Source: Candidatus Didemnitutus mandela (GTDB lineage Bacteria > Verrucomicrobiota > Verrucomicrobiia > Opitutales > Opitutaceae). Taken from it: 64,000 nt of DNA. The translations under genes and the position numbers were made by a program. The stretch spans positions 62,001-126,000 of the forward strand of contig NJAL01000005.1 in assembly GCA_002591725.1 (NCBI GenBank), given 5' to 3'. Below are positions 1 to 12,530 of the stretch, one piece after another. Under the pieces are notes generated by a model. That model worked only from the letters and a program-made list of their open reading frames with translations. It was not told where the DNA came from and did not search any database. How positions within the stretch are numbered: the first letter of the stretch is position 1; every line of letters starts with the position of its first letter.

Positions 1-139
1 ATTCCAAAAGTACAGCCAAAGCTTCCTCAAAGGCCGCTGAGTCTCAAGCCAAGAAGGAAGGGGAAAGCCAAACAAGCCTGCAATTTTGCAGGCACTAACC
101 AGATCCTAAAGATTGATAACAAACGTGACACCGTCCAAG

Positions 140-1480
140 TGATTGCACAGAAATATGACGTATTCTTTAACTCATACTCTGCGCAGACCGTTACGTATTC
201 TAGCGCGAAGCTATTCTAGCGCGAAGCCGTGTTCGAAACGCTGCACTGCTTGGTTTCCGAAAAATATCCGGATCTCGAAAAGCTGGTCTGGGAAAACTGG
301 AGTTGTCTCGAGGCGATCCGCCAGCTGTACAAAAGCTTGGAGGCCTATCTCGCCAGCCAAGATGCCGCCCAAAGCAATCAAGGCCACGTTGCTGGATCTC
401 GCTACGGGCACAGGCAAGAAGCTTTGATGTATGTGCCCAGCACAATCGCCTTGGCTGAAGGTTCGGTCGACTGCGTGCTGGTGCTCTGTCTACCTCTGAC
501 AATTGAGGAGGGATTGTTCGCTTAGTCCACGTTTATGTAAGGCAATAGTGAGTCGACAGACATCACAAAGAAATTGGGTGCAGCAGTATCCATACTCGCC
601 ATAAAGCGAAGCAACGAAACTGTTCATGCTGTGATATGTGCGTAGAAAACATCTATGCTGTTTACAGAGGACAGCAGCTCGTCTATCCGAAACAGTTTTT
701 AAGAATAACGACGCGTACTACACTGATTCTAAACGGTAAAGCTTATTAAGCTCGCTCGACAAATGGCTGAAGGAGCGGATGAGGTTTGTGCAGCATGCTA
801 ATTTGGTTTTCGTTTAACCACCGACGTAACTGGCATATCCTACATTCAGAACGACTACTTTCCAGACGTGGTTTATCTTTATGGATTTTAAAAATAGGCG
901 ATTTCCGGAAAGGTCGTCAAAAAGCCGAGCTACAAGATCGAGGGCACCTACAAAGCACATGGCTGGCAGAAACCCTATGTTATTCACCAGAAGAACAGAG
1001 AAGACTACCAGCTGCTAAGTAAACTCCGTTCATATCCATTCATCATCACCTAGAAGATCGTGGCTTGCGTCGAAGTAAGGAATGAACTGATCGACTATTT
1101 GGTTAAAACTAAAAAACTACAACTGCGGAAGTAGATAAAAAGCTATCTGGGTAACCTCCGCTGTCACATCAAGCGAAGGTAAAAAGCGTGTCGAAGTTGT
1201 TTGCGGCTACTAGTAGTGATAAAAACTTCCCGGAGGAACGCTGCTCCGAAAATATGCTACCGTTAATAAACACGAATCATGGTCGGTGGAAATTCGCAGT
1301 CTGGTCTGTTAGCGGGAATTTTCGAAGTCGAAGATTATCCCCGTGGGAATATGACCCATGCTGCAGCCAATATGTTTTCCCGCTTTATAAGCTGCGATGC
1401 AATGCCGAAGGAAAATGGATCAAGAAAAACGTGAACAAACCAAGGAGTCTGACATGAAAAAACTCATTTTGCATGACCGA
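140..1480 (+). pseudogene. DEAD/DEAH-box helicase (type III restriction-like) relic
   Basis: Several frames joined together read as one superfamily 2 helicase of the kind often annotated as a type III restriction-like DEAD/DEAH protein. Around 365-425 is the Walker A stretch LLDLATGTGKK. It is followed by IALAEGSVDCVLVLCL and LTIEEGL (about 440-515), which resembles the usual LVLCPSLTIEEGL. Near 715-745 a degraded LILNGKAY sits where LVLNDEAHH is expected, and NDYFPDVVYLY follows near 850-885. Stops and frameshifts separate every block, so it cannot make a full protein. The 3' limit is uncertain: about 1290-1455 still reads as protein-like sequence but I cannot place it in the family. It may once have been a defence or DNA-processing enzyme. 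Confidence 0.6.
196..227. repeat. 16-bp perfect tandem duplication
   Basis: TATTCTAGCGCGAAGC occurs twice, head to tail (196-211 and 212-227), inside the helicase relic. Exact identity points to a recent slippage or duplication event in DNA that is no longer constrained. Confidence 0.9.
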
Positions 1481-4155
1481 AAGACCACGAAACGCTCTAT
1501 TTTTCAGATACCAGGATCCTTGCGGTGAAAATGGTGCACCACAGTTTTTTCGCGATTAAGGAGGCTGCTTCGATGATGCGCTTAGTTCATCCTGTGAGAA
1601 GGATGAAGAAAATCGCGATTTTTTGGACCCAAAAGCGCTTGCGTGAATTTATAACCAAAGAGGCTAAGTAAGGCGGCCAAGACCAAATATTTCAGCAAAG
1701 AGAACTTATTCCGAATCTAGCAAAGCTTCGTCTCATGTTCCGTGAGCTGAGATGCACGAAGAACATTTGCGCATGAGCTAAACGGAGGAAGATTTTCATC
1801 AAGCGTGGACTTACTCCAGTTTTCTAGCAATCCTTTACGAAGAGCAGCCTGAAAGACTGCGGCTCAATGTATATCGTAGCTAAGGATCAAGCTCCATTCT
1901 GGGGTCAAAAGACTTACCTGTGGACAACAAAGTATCAGAAATTCGGGAAGATGATCACCTGGCTTGCGGCAGCGAGGCTAAACGCGTCTTCGCCGCGGTT
2001 AAGGTGTTTTCCAGAAAACGATCGCGCCAGTCCCTACTTCTCCACTATCGGGTTGCGGGCTTCGATTTTGGAGTTATCCTTGGATCGGTGTTTGGTATGA
2101 CTCATACGGCGGTGTCGAACAAGGAATCGCCCTCACTCCAAAGTCTTGCTTCTTTGCAGGTAGTGCCTCCTATGGGTTGTTACGTTCGACATCCTCGCTA
2201 GGTCACTAATCTGTTCGTGCTCGCGATCCTTTATACTCTTATCCGGAAGCGATGTCATTTACGATGTCGCTCGTCAAGAGGGTCGACCCAGCCCAGCCTA
2301 CACGCTATCCCTGCGTTGAATTTTCTTGGCCACGATCGTTTTTGGCGCGCTCGCTATCGCCATGTCGCCTACATGCTGAATCCCCATTTTTAACAGCGAA
2401 ATCCACATTGCTGACAGTCTGTTCACGTGGACCGTCGTCGACCTCGTGGACACCAGGAGCCGCTGCATTAGCGCTGATTCTGGCGATTTTAGCGATTTTA
2501 GCTCCGCTCTGCCCTCTAACCAGAACCCCGACTACCAGGTACAGGCTTTGCTTCCGGGTTACCTCGCAACGGAAGAGATTTATCTTTTCCCAAGCCGCCC
2601 GCTTCAACCCAGTCTTGCCCAGGCTGGCGCTCGTTCTTTTTTAAGGCCATCAACAGTGCTTGCCCAACTAAGTGCTGCGCTCACTCGACCTGTCTTTTGC
2701 CGATATTTCTCTTTATGATTAACAATCTGCTGCCCTGGAGTGGTCCGACTACAAACAGCTGAAATTGGTATTCTATTTTCTCAAACAGAGCGGTGCTTAT
2801 CAAATTCCATAACTTAGTTTCTTTTTTGTCAATCACCTACCAATACTCTCCGATCTTCTTTTTTGATGGTCGGGTACCCCGCAAAATCTGATTACCCAGC
2901 GGCATAGCGTTACTCGTTTACTACTCAACGCTCCGACGAGCTGATTTTGGGGGCGTCTAAGGAGGCTAAAAAAACTGCGATTTCCTGACCAGTGTCGTTT
3001 CCTTGGACGCTAACTTCGTGGCCGATCTTTTCCATTTTACTAAGTACAACTAATTTTGGAAGAAGACACCTGGGCTTTTTTGGGATGCTGCTATTTAGCG
3101 GACGTCCTAGTGAAACGCGGGTTTTATTTACCCTTGTCCCCGACCAAGCCGCCTGCGTACGCAATGCTCCAGACCACTACGATGTTGACATCGATGGGTT
3201 GCTTGACCAAACGGCTGCCCCGTAGGGAGTGGTAAAAATTGCCCTACTACCAAAGATTACCTAAAGAATCGCACGCTGTGCCTCGCCGGGCAAATGCGAC
3301 TGCTAAACTGGAACCGCGCGGAGCCGCGCGAATTCCATATCTACGGAACTGGTTCGATGTCCTACGTCTCTACGTACCCATTATCCGTTCCAATGACTCA
3401 AGCGTACCAATCCCTGACTACAAGTACGGGCTATCCTGTTGTATCTACTGAGTTGCCAGTTTCTTGCCAGTTTCTCTTTACTGGCGACACCTCATCTGTG
3501 CGCAATGTGAATGCGTTTTGCTAAGGACGTTTTCCCCCGGAGACTTTGACGAGGTTGCAGCCCGGCTTGGTGATGGAGAAGGTATCGTAAATCTTGATAA
3601 GGAGCGGTTGTACCGCCTCGACTTGAGCGAACATCGGCCGGGGCGGCAGCGGACCCGATGCTGGCCGACTGGCGATGGCGACTACTGGCAACCTTACATG
3701 ATGTGCTCCGGAGCTGAACCTGACCTATGGCTATGGCTATCTCCGCAACGACGCTCTGCAGCGTTGTGCTGAGAGACGTCTATTCCTACCACGTTGACAG
3801 CGCCCTGATCGAAGCTTCGATCCTTTTCCCGCAGCTACGTGCTGCGAGTAAAAGACTCCGAAACGATGAGGTAACTCGCCGCATCGATGATTTTGCGACA
3901 CGTGCCGGATTGTCGCTGCCTTTTCGGCAGCGAGAAGCGTCGACGACTTCCGTTAATTTCTCTGCGACGCCTGCTGCGATTTGCACTACACGCTGTCCCT
4001 TCGCGCACTTCAATCTCTGGCGCATCACCGAGGACTGGCCGGGTAACCTCGCTCTGGCTGTGTCTGCACTGTACTCTTTCGGCCACCTCCAGCGATCTGC
4101 TGTGCCTGCTGCTGACTAGTTGAACTTGGGGGGCCTCCGCGACAAGCTGGCTTCC
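1480..4155. other. Decayed DNA, no assignable gene
   Basis: No open frame here has a convincing family. Scattered hydrophobic pieces on the plus strand (about 2040-2130 and 2300-2520, for example VFGALAIAM) suggest a former membrane protein. A stretch near 3780-3920 (DSALIEASILFPQLRAAS followed by a helical segment) looks like a tetratricopeptide-type helical repeat, but that is a weak impression. A perfect 11-bp tandem duplication (TTGCCAGTTTC) lies at 3453-3474. Many frames are open only by chance. Confidence 0.5.
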
Positions 4156-4160
4156 TCTTG

Positions 4161-4350
4161 ATGTCCGACCCCTTTCACGACATCCCCCCTCAAGAAGTTT
4201 CTGACCGAACTTGTCGCCGAATTCAGCTGGAAAGAGCTCGGCAGCCGCATAGACGTCCGCTGTTTTATACGCAACTCGAGCTTCAAGTTGTCGCCCATCC
4301 CTGTAGGTCCGCGCCAAAGCCGAACAGCCCTACTTCGCATGGAAAGCGAG
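4161..4350 (+). pseudogene. VF530 (DUF2132) family protein relic
   Basis: The fragment begins MSDPFHDIP and, after a +1/-1 shift, continues LKKFLTELVAEFSWKELG and RIDVRCF. After a second shift it ends VRAKAEQPYFAWKAR. This follows the order of the short VF530/DUF2132 family (DPLHG, [38 protein letters not shown]). Family members are around 70-90 residues long. At least two frameshifts show the gene is dead. The family's role is poorly known; a small basic DNA-binding fold has been proposed. Confidence 0.65.
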
Positions 4351-7300
4351 ACCATTTCCCCCTACACGGCCACTCTCTGAACCAGCTGCGTCTTCACCAC
4401 GTTCGTCGTCTTGTTTATGCTGATGGACTGGCGTGATGAACCTGGTAAAATCTGTGCTAGTGCTCAAGGGCATGATGGAACTGGGATTTTTCCAGGGGAT
4501 TATCACCAGCATCGATCTGGCGTTTTTGGCAGGAATTGCCCTGTACTTGTACCTGATCCTGTGCAACGCCGGCTTCGGATTGTTGATCATCAGCGGTTTC
4601 TGGGTGGCAATGGCGGCGACAAACTTGAGCGTGGGCGAACCTTTCCCCACATGTGCTGTGTTCCGACTTACCTTGTGAGCCTATTCTGAGCCGGGCTCAG
4701 GCTACGCTGCGTGTTGCTCGGCAGCCTAACGTCTGAGGCTCGATGCCAGGTTGCTCCCTTGGCTTTTGTTCCGGGCTTCGAGGCTAAATTTTACCCGGGA
4801 ATCCGATCGATAAAACGGTTATCTTTCTACGGTCCGAGTCCGTCTTTTAGTGCGTTTCAATCTTCGGGGCAGAGCGCCAGATGCCACATTCACAAAAACA
4901 CACCGCCGGGTTCCTAGCATGTGTAGAGCGCGACATTTGTCAAATATTTCACACACAATGACCATGGACGCCCCATGCAGGTCGATTCTTAGACGGTCCC
5001 GAAGTTGTGCATGATGAATGCTACTAGCCATTGCCCACTTGGCGCGCCGTGATCGGTCGGCTTCGGCTTTAGCTTGCACCAGGTCAAATCCGCAAGCTCG
5101 CTAAGCAAGGTAGCACAAAAGCGTGGCGACAATCATCGTTTAGATGAACTATTGTCCGAGGTGTTTTTCAAGGTTCTGCGTTCCGCTCCGCAGGATGGTA
5201 AAATGTACTACCGGCCCTTCCTGACACTTTTTAGCCTCTTGGGATTGCCCATGTCTTTTGCGTTATTGCAATTTATTGAGATTACGTAGCGGCTGGACAC
5301 GGGGTTGGCCGGCGTTGATTTCCGTGCGGATGACGCCTTTGTTGGAAACAGCGTTATGTGTCGCTGTCTTGGTATTCTAGAAATCTAAAAAGGACAAGGG
5401 AACTGATAGCGAACATACTTACGGAGCTAACTACGATCGGCAGCCACAGCAAAAATAAAACCTGCATGACGGAGAGAATTTGCGTTATGATGGGTGTGCA
5501 GAACCGGCCGGAGTCTTTTAAGTCCGCTGTTTCCAATCACCCCTATTTATGACCACGCTTAGCTTGGCTTCGCTATCTTTTGCGCCATCCAATAGGGCAG
5601 TGTTAGTCTTCCCCTAGCACAATCCGTGTTATATGGGGGCCACCATGTTTACTGTTTCGGGTTGTCGTTTTACCCTCCTTGCTTCTGCGCTTGACTCGCT
5701 TGTCCTTGTGCTGCCATCCGCGCCATTCACTCCAGGCTATTTGTTGGTGACCGACGACGTCACCTCTCCCGCTCGGCTGGGCGCCCGAACTCGCTCAAGT
5801 TCGCTCTAAGTCCTGGGCAGCCGTTACTTGGGCTCTCGATCAATCTCGTCGGCTTTTGCGGCTCGCCCGCCCTGCTTGGTCACGAAACAACCCTTACCAA
5901 ATCGCTCGGTCTGACTGTGGAGGTGCCCTACTTCGAATCCATCCCATGCAGTTGGCCGACTACGTTTTCCGCCTGGATCTTGCAGACCCTACGTCTAGCT
6001 GCCGACCAAGGGTGAAATCTATCACCGTGGCGCTGTCGCGCCGGGCTGCGACAAGCCGCTTCACATCGCCGATGGCAATTTCGTGAAAAATGACGCGAAA
6101 GAGCACCCGGGAATCTATATTTTGATTATATCCTAGTCGAGAAACTGCATATCCTTCTCGATCTGTTCTGTGCAGGAACCGAGATGGGATTTAAAGCCCA
6201 ACAGTTTGCCCTGAAGAAGGGGAAGGAGTCCGAGGACGAATAGTCAGAGATCTTTGCCGAAGAGGAAGTCACGATCGGCTTCCACGCCAGGCCAGGGCGA
6301 AACAGTCGTCCTCCCGTTGGCGACGCTGGGTCCGGGGAAATTATCCTTCCGTGTGTGCTCCATTCAAAACCGGACCGGGTGGTACCAGTTACTGGCTTGC
6401 GTTGTTCTCGGCAGGCACGTGAACCTCCTCTTGCTCTTTCTTTTTCCCGGTGGTGGCGGCCGCGCCTTCGCGCTGCTGATCATCCTGATCGTTTATCTGC
6501 TCGGTGGTTTTTGCCGTCGGCTGTGACATTTTTGTTTATTCATTACTAATAGGGCTTAGTAGGGCGACGTGCCAGTCTTTATAGACTATAGACTGACATG
6601 TTATGTTTTGGGGGATCACCCAAACAAAAGCGGTGGAGTTTAGGTTCACCTGCTACTGGTCGCCGTCGGCCGGATGACCTCTGGCTTAATTGTTGTTGTA
6701 GGCATTCTAATTCTACTGAATCTTTTCGCTAGCGTGCTCGCACATCCTCTCCGACTCCATGAATGGTGTTGGCAGCCTGAGAGGATCATTGTTCCCAGGC
6801 TGAAGCTAGCGGACCGCAAACGTGACCGTATGTTACGGTACGGTAGGATTTCATGGCAGAAATGACGTGCATGGAATTTGGTGCGAAAAGCGGACAAAAT
6901 ATCCGACTGCCGCCAGCTTGTTGCAGCGCGGTTTCTCTAGTCAGCGGATAGGTTGCCGATTACCGCTTCCCTGACAGCCCGCGACCCCCCCGTGCCAATT
7001 CCCTTATCGCCTATCCTAGCTGTGAGGCCGGGGTGCCCCTTTACATGAATTCCATCTGTCCCGATTCGTGGGCCGCCGGGCGGCTTGCACAACACCGGCT
7101 CGCTGGAGGAGTCGCTCAAAGCGCAATCGTCGCTTTCCCTCGAGCTAATCATAATGCTCCAGCTCGACAGTGGGTAAGCGCTAGCGCAATTTTTTGATCA
7201 AAAGAAGTCGAGTTCGGTAACGCGTCGCTTGTCGGGCGAAAACCTCGGCAACATGGGTAGGAGAAAGACGCCGAGCTTGCGATCGGCTGCGCTGTACAAA

Positions 7301-8625
7301 GAAGCCGCTCCGTCGCTTTGTTTTGGACCGTGGTTTTTGATCGCTCGAAAAAAACACGCTGTAGCTTCACGTCGAAGATGGACTTCGCTGCCGGCTGGGT
7401 AATCTAATTGGCGACGTTGTCGCAGCGCTGAATAGTGTGGGGAAATGGGCTTACTTCAACCTAGTCAAACCACTGCATGTAAATCTGCAGGTGCTCTGTT
7501 TTGGAGAGATAGAGCAAAACCGACGTAGTCGTCTTCGGTTAAACTGCCGCAGCGGATATAAATTGCCATGACAGATGCCGATACTATGGATTCGTATTCG
7601 TTTCGTAATTCCGGGTTGCGAAGATTTTTCAGTTTTGATGATAGTCGGCTTTTCCTCGCTGGTGGAGCTACCCCCTATCGCCCGGCCTACTCCAGATAGG
7701 TCTTGGCTTACCTGGCCGCGGGTAAATTTGTATTAGACGAAGCCCTGGCATCATACTAGTTGCAGCGTTTCGGCACAGAAGCTAGCCGAGTGTCCGAAAT
7801 TTCGGATTAGCCGTTTGCTGTACCAGAAGCTCTGGCAAATAAGGGAAAACAGCGTGAGGCTCGAAACCAGTTTGAAACGGTCTATCTTGCCGCCCATAAA
7901 GGCCGTCAGCAGTATGCGGCCTGTTTCTCCACGGCTACGCGCATAATTTTCCCAGCAGCTGCTGCAGTTCGGGTTTGTCAACATAATCTCCTTCCTCCTC
8001 AGGTTTTCGATCGCATACAATTGCCCCGTGGGCGAATAATCGAGCCCGGCCAGTTGGAGAAAAATATACCAGATCAGTGTTTGTTTTTTGTCTGTCCTGG
8101 AGATTCTTGAACGCAGGAAGAGGTTGTAGAAGAATAATATAGTACCTTTTTTTGAACTGATTCAAGAACATTATGGGGCATAAAAATATCCTATTTATTC
8201 CTTCTTAGGCGCGACGAAGTATCTTCTTCAACTCGGCCTTTGTGCGCTTCAGCATGCCGACGCTGGCTGCGCTCGGCTTGAGCGTTTTACTTAGCACACG
8301 GTTGTGATTGGAAATTGCTGCCCTTGAAAAGGGCAAGAGGTCGAATGCTATCACATCGCTTGTTCCTGTCAACTTTTCCCAACCTTTCACCGGGTGTGGA
8401 AGAGTCTGGGTTTTTAGACGTCAGGCTTGAATGATGTCTCCCAGTGGCCTTCCCCCGAGATGTTTTTTGTGCGCGCAGCGTTGGAGCCTCTGACCGCGCC
8501 GTTTCCAATTCAACGGCGCCTTGGTACCCCCGAAAGAACGATCCGGGAAATTCTCCTACCCGCGTATCGTGACTTATGATGGCGCCTCCGTGTTGTACGC
8601 TGGGTCGGCTATCATTACCGGAAGC
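4350..8625. other. Decayed DNA, unassigned fragments
   Basis: This is about 4.3 kb without an assignable gene. At 4433-4678 (plus) an 81-codon frame encodes two strongly hydrophobic segments (for example SIDLAFLAGIALYLYLILC), so a former membrane protein is likely. At 6400-6525 (plus) another hydrophobic stretch with a glycine-rich turn appears. At 7750-8170 (minus) two frames can be joined into a charged, non-hydrophobic protein fragment. At 8205-8390 (minus) a short frame ends in a lysine-rich tail. None could be matched to a family, and start codons lack clear ribosome binding sites. Confidence 0.45.
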
Positions 8626-8631
8626 TTATGT

Positions 8632-11600
8632 CTATCCCTTTATCTTGTCGAACTTGATCGATAGCATGCGGGAAACGCCGCGTTCCTGCATCGTTACACC
8701 ATAAATCACGTCGGCTGTTCCGATCGTGTTTTTATTATGCGTGATGATGATGAACTGCGATTCGTTAGCGAATTGCTTCAGCAGATTCGTGAAACGATCG
8801 ATGTTCGACTCGTCGAGCGGTGCGTCAAGTTCGTCCAGCAAGCAAAATGGTGACGGCTTCACCATATAGAGCGCAAAGAGTATCGCTACCGCCGTGAGGG
8901 TTTTTTGGCCGCCGGAAAGTAGGGTGATGCTCTTCAGTTTTGTTCCTGGGGGCTGTGCTACGATCTCAATGCCACTCTCTAGTGGATCGTTAGCGGTGAC
9001 GAGTTCAATTTCCGTGCGGCCGCCGCCGAAGAGGATGTTGAACGTGTAGGAAAAGTTTTTACGAATCTGCTCTAAGGTGCCCTTGAACTGCTCGGACGAT
9101 GTGCGGTTGATATCATCAATCGCCTCGAGCAAGTGCGCCTTCGCATTCGTGAGGTCGTCGTTCTGGTCCTTGAGAAACTTGTAGCGCTGCTTCAGCTCCG
9201 AGTACTCCTCGATCGCTACGGGATTGATTGCGCCCATGCTGCCGAGGCGCTGACGGAGTGCATCGACTTTCGTTTTGACCTCGGTCCAATCCGTATTGTC
9301 GAGGGCGGCAAGATCGGCCTCGGTCGGGTTCGGCCTTGTTTTTTTTTTCTGGCACTTCGGTTTAGATTCGGTCGCGGGAGCATCTTCGATTGCGACCGAT
9401 GTTTCTATCGCCGTTGGTTCGAGCAGAGCGCTGAGTTCCAGCTGCCCTCTGTCTTTTTTCTCGTTCAAATCGAGCTCCTTGATTTCCTCCGGTTCGTCGT
9501 CAGCATGCCAGAGGAGGTTTTTCCAATCGAGAGCGGAAACTTTGCTTTGAAATTCGCGCGCAATCTCGTCAGCGAGGAATTGGGCGCGGGCGCGCGTCTC
9601 GGCGACCTTAACCTCGTTGCGTGACAATTCTCCCATTGCCGATTCAGCTTCGCTCCGAATCGAGTCTAGACTGGTTTCGTAATCTACGATTTTCCCTTCT
9701 ACCTCAACCAGCTTTACGGAAATACCCTCCACATTTTTCTGGGCTGCCTGCAACGTGGCGGCGATTGACTCGATTCGATGCTGCTGTGCCCGGCTTTCCT
9801 GCTCGAGCTGCGCAATCTGTTCCGACCAGGTTTTGATTTCGATCTGGTGTTGGTCGTGCAAATCGAAAAACCGCACTCGGCGGTGCTCTATTTCGCTGAT
9901 ACTGCGATCCAGCAATTCCACCTTTTGTCGACGTTCGGCGAGTTCGATGCGAGCTTGGGCCAGTGACTCCTTCTTTAAGTCGCGATCTATGCGTTTCTCG
10001 TTGATCGATGCTTCGATCTCGGCGATGTGTTGTTTGCGCACAGTAATGGCCGCCTCCGCCTCCGCAAACTGGGCCTGCGCCTTCGCGAGACTGGTAAGCG
10101 ATTCCTTGTGGTTGCGCTTGAGATTGCTAAGCTCGTTCTCCATGCGGGCGAACCGGCTTTCCTCTTCTTCGCGCGATCGCTGGGCGTTCTTCAGCTCGGT
10201 GGTAAAGGCCGCGGTGTGTTGCGAAGCGATGAGCATGTCTTTGCGCTGCTGTTCAAGTGTTTGTTCGGCTTCGTTAAGCACATTATTGATCTGGTCAACC
10301 AATGCGCGTTGTTCGTTGTGCGCTGCCTGTTCGGCTACGACGGCCTTGCCGGCCTCGCGCAGATCGGCCTCGCGCTGAAGTAGACTGTTGTTGGGTTTCT
10401 TGTGATAACCGCCGAAAATTAGGCCGCGGCGGTCGACCAGATCTCCCTTTGGCGTTGCCACAAACAGGAAACTGAACGATGGATTTTCTTTCCAAAAATC
10501 CAGAAATGTTTGCAAATCGCTCGCCAGATAGCAGGCACTCAATAAGATATTCGCGGGATGTCCGTCGAGATTGGCGACCGCTGACGCGGCTGGCCGCAAA
10601 AATGCTGGTAATTCGACCTCATTTTCGACGTTCGTCTCATCGGTAGCGTGCACCTGCAGGTGCACGCTACCGATCTGCTCGCTTTCGAGCTGAGCGAAAA
10701 TTTTTTTGGCGATCTCGAGATCGGAAACCGTGATTGCTTCGACTGACGAACCGAGCAACGTCTCGAGAGCCTTTGTGTCTTCGAGCTTTACTTCGAGTCC
10801 TTGCGTGATCGGCGTAAATCTTTGGTCGCCCGCAGCGAGCCGGCCCGACAAAAGCGCCTTGGCGCCTTCGCCGAAGCCTTCCCACTGTTCCTGCAGTTGC
10901 TGGAATAACTTTAGGCGAGCAGTTTTCTGCGCGAGGCTGCGGTCGATTTCCTGTATCCGTCGCTGGGCTTCACGAGATTTTTGTGTCGCTTCCTGCAAAG
11001 CAGCCTGTTTGACCTGCACCTCGTTGTTGATTCGACTCTGGTCGGCACGCGCTTCTTCGAGACGCTGTGTAGCCTTTGCGATTATCGCGGAGGCTGCCTC
11101 GACGCCGGAGCTAAGGTGGCCGAGCTCGACTGTAAGCTGGTCAAATCGGCTCTGGCTCGTGCGCGCGTTGACTTCGAAGCTAAAACTGTCGGTTCTTAGA
11201 CGTGCGACGTGATTCCCAGCTTGTAATAGTTGAAAACGTTCCTGGCAGATCTGCTGTTCGGCCTTGGCTATCTCGCCCTCGACGACCGCGAGTTCGCGGT
11301 TGCGTTCCTGAAACGCGGCATCGGAACTGCCAAGAAGGCTGAGCTGGAGTTGCTTGTCTTGCACACCGATGTCGGCTTGCGAGGCGAGTTCCTTGATTTG
11401 CATCTCGAGTGCGGCAAGGCTATCTTTTGACTCATCGAGGCGCTCGACTAAGCTGTTATGGCGAACCTCGATGAGGCCGGATTGGTTTTTCGCTTGCTCC
11501 CGCTGCGAGCGAAGATCGAACACCGTTTGTTGTGCGTCCTGTAAGCGTTCGGCAAGCGAAGCGCGCTCGGATTTCTTCTCGCCAAGCGAACGCGTGAGCT

Positions 11601-12390
11601 CTTCCAACAAGCTGTGCCGAGCATCGGCTTCGCCCGATAGGCCGGATATGCGGCTCTCGACTTCGTTAAGCATCGTGCTGAGCTGTTTCCATTGATAACT
11701 GCCCTGGGCCAGCGCAAACTTGCGAAGCCGGAAGCTGAGGTGCTTGTAACGAATCGCCTTTGCGGCTTGGCGGCGCAGCGAGCCGATCTGGCGACCAACT
11801 TCATTGATGATGTCGGAAATGCGCGCTAGATTCTGTTCGGTCAGCGCTAGCTTGTTCATCGCCTCGCGGCGTTGGCTCTTGTATTCCGTGATGCCGGCGG
11901 CCTCTTCGAAAACAACACGGCGCTCCTCAGGCTTCGATGAGAGAATCTGGTCGATTTGGCCCTGCGCCATGATCGAGTAACTCATATGGCCGACGCCGGT
12001 ATCCATAAAAAGCTTGCGGATGACTTTCAGGCGGCAGGCCTGACCGTTGAAGAAGTATTCACCCGAACCGTCACGTTCGATGCGTCGCATGATTTCGATC
12101 TCGTGGAACTCGCTGCCGAGCTGCTTTTCGCAATTCGTAAACAGGAGCGCGACCTCGCACATCTGTGCGGGCTGCCGCGCGTCGGCGCCTTCGAAAATAA
12201 CGTCCTGCATCTTGTTACCGCGCAGGGCCTTCGCGCTCTGCTCGCCCAGCACCCAGCGGATAGCGTCGGCGACGTTGCTCTTGCCGCACCCGTTGGGGCC
12301 GACGATCGCGGTTACGCCCGGCTCGAAGTTGAGGGTCGTGTCGTCAGCAAAGCTTTTGAAGCTCTGAAGTTTGAGTGTCTTGAGATACAT
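8632..12390 (-). CDS. smc: Chromosome segregation ATPase SMC
   Basis: This 1252-residue structural maintenance of chromosomes protein forms a ring that organises and separates the chromosome, normally with ScpA and ScpB. The N-terminal ATPase half carries Walker A GPNGCGKS at residues 31-38. Long coiled-coil arms (about 170-500 and 690-1000) flank a hinge domain (about 510-680) recognisable by [11 protein letters not shown] and [12 protein letters not shown]. The C-terminal half has the signature [17 protein letters not shown] and Walker [15 protein letters not shown]; the usual Glu of LSGGE is Gln here. The start is the ATG before [14 protein letters not shown], the normal SMC N-terminus. 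There is no strong Shine-Dalgarno sequence. It stands alone between decayed regions, and its hinge contains an odd in-frame perfect palindrome (10639-10674). Confidence 0.97.
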   Translation of the reverse strand: MYLKTLKLQSFKSFADDTTLNFEPGVTAIVGPNGCGKSNVADAIRWVLGEQSAKALRGNKMQDVIFEGADARQPAQMCEVALLFTNCEKQLGSEFHEIEIMRRIERDGSGEYFFNGQACRLKVIRKLFMDTGVGHMSYSIMAQGQIDQILSSKPEERRVVFEEAAGITEYKSQRREAMNKLALTEQNLARISDIINEVGRQIGSLRRQAAKAIRYKHLSFRLRKFALAQGSYQWKQLSTMLNEVESRISGLSGEADARHSLLEELTRSLGEKKSERASLAERLQDAQQTVFDLRSQREQAKNQSGLIEVRHNSLVERLDESKDSLAALEMQIKELASQADIGVQDKQLQLSLLGSSDAAFQERNRELAVVEGEIAKAEQQICQERFQLLQAGNHVARLRTDSFSFEVNARTSQSRFDQLTVELGHLSSGVEAASAIIAKATQRLEEARADQSRINNEVQVKQAALQEATQKSREAQRRIQEIDRSLAQKTARLKLFQQLQEQWEGFGEGAKALLSGRLAAGDQRFTPITQGLEVKLEDTKALETLLGSSVEAITVSDLEIAKKIFAQLESEQIGSVHLQVHATDETNVENEVELPAFLRPAASAVANLDGHPANILLSACYLASDLQTFLDFWKENPSFSFLFVATPKGDLVDRRGLIFGGYHKKPNNSLLQREADLREAGKAVVAEQAAHNEQRALVDQINNVLNEAEQTLEQQRKDMLIASQHTAAFTTELKNAQRSREEEESRFARMENELSNLKRNHKESLTSLAKAQAQFAEAEAAITVRKQHIAEIEASINEKRIDRDLKKESLAQARIELAERRQKVELLDRSISEIEHRRVRFFDLHDQHQIEIKTWSEQIAQLEQESRAQQHRIESIAATLQAAQKNVEGISVKLVEVEGKIVDYETSLDSIRSEAESAMGELSRNEVKVAETRARAQFLADEIAREFQSKVSALDWKNLLWHADDEPEEIKELDLNEKKDRGQLELSALLEPTAIETSVAIEDAPATESKPKCQKKKTRPNPTEADLAALDNTDWTEVKTKVDALRQRLGSMGAINPVAIEEYSELKQRYKFLKDQNDDLTNAKAHLLEAIDDINRTSSEQFKGTLEQIRKNFSYTFNILFGGGRTEIELVTANDPLESGIEIVAQPPGTKLKSITLLSGGQKTLTAVAILFALYMVKPSPFCLLDELDAPLDESNIDRFTNLLKQFANESQFIIITHNKNTIGTADVIYGVTMQERGVSRMLSIKFDKIKG
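10639..10674. repeat. 36-bp perfect palindrome inside smc
   Basis: The 18-bp half ATCGGTAGCGTGCACCTG is followed directly by its exact reverse complement, with no loop. On the minus strand it is exactly 12 codons in frame (SMC residues 573-584, [12 protein letters not shown]) in the hinge. The symmetry stops sharply at both ends. It could extrude a cruciform in DNA or a long hairpin in mRNA. Confidence 0.97.
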
Positions 12391-12530
12391 TTAGCTTAAA
12401 AGGGAAAATTAGAGGGAACACTCTTTGGCGGCACAATGAGGGAAGTTCCAGGTTCTATTGATCGAAGATAATGTTTTTTTTACTGACGTTTGAATCCGGT
12501 TACTGCTTTTTATCTCCTCATCGGTTTGGA
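12391..12530. other. Spacer between smc and the DHA2 exporter relic
   Basis: This short AT-leaning stretch lies upstream of smc. It must contain the smc promoter unless transcription enters from further away, but I see no clear -35/-10 pair or ribosome binding site. Confidence 0.4.

Noticed and set aside
8632..12399. Long plus-strand open frames opposite smc (for example 9133-9624, 9755-10378, 10706-11212, 11956-12399)
   Set aside because: They are antisense shadows of a strongly conserved gene, Arg/Ser- or Leu-rich in composition, with no independent family resemblance.
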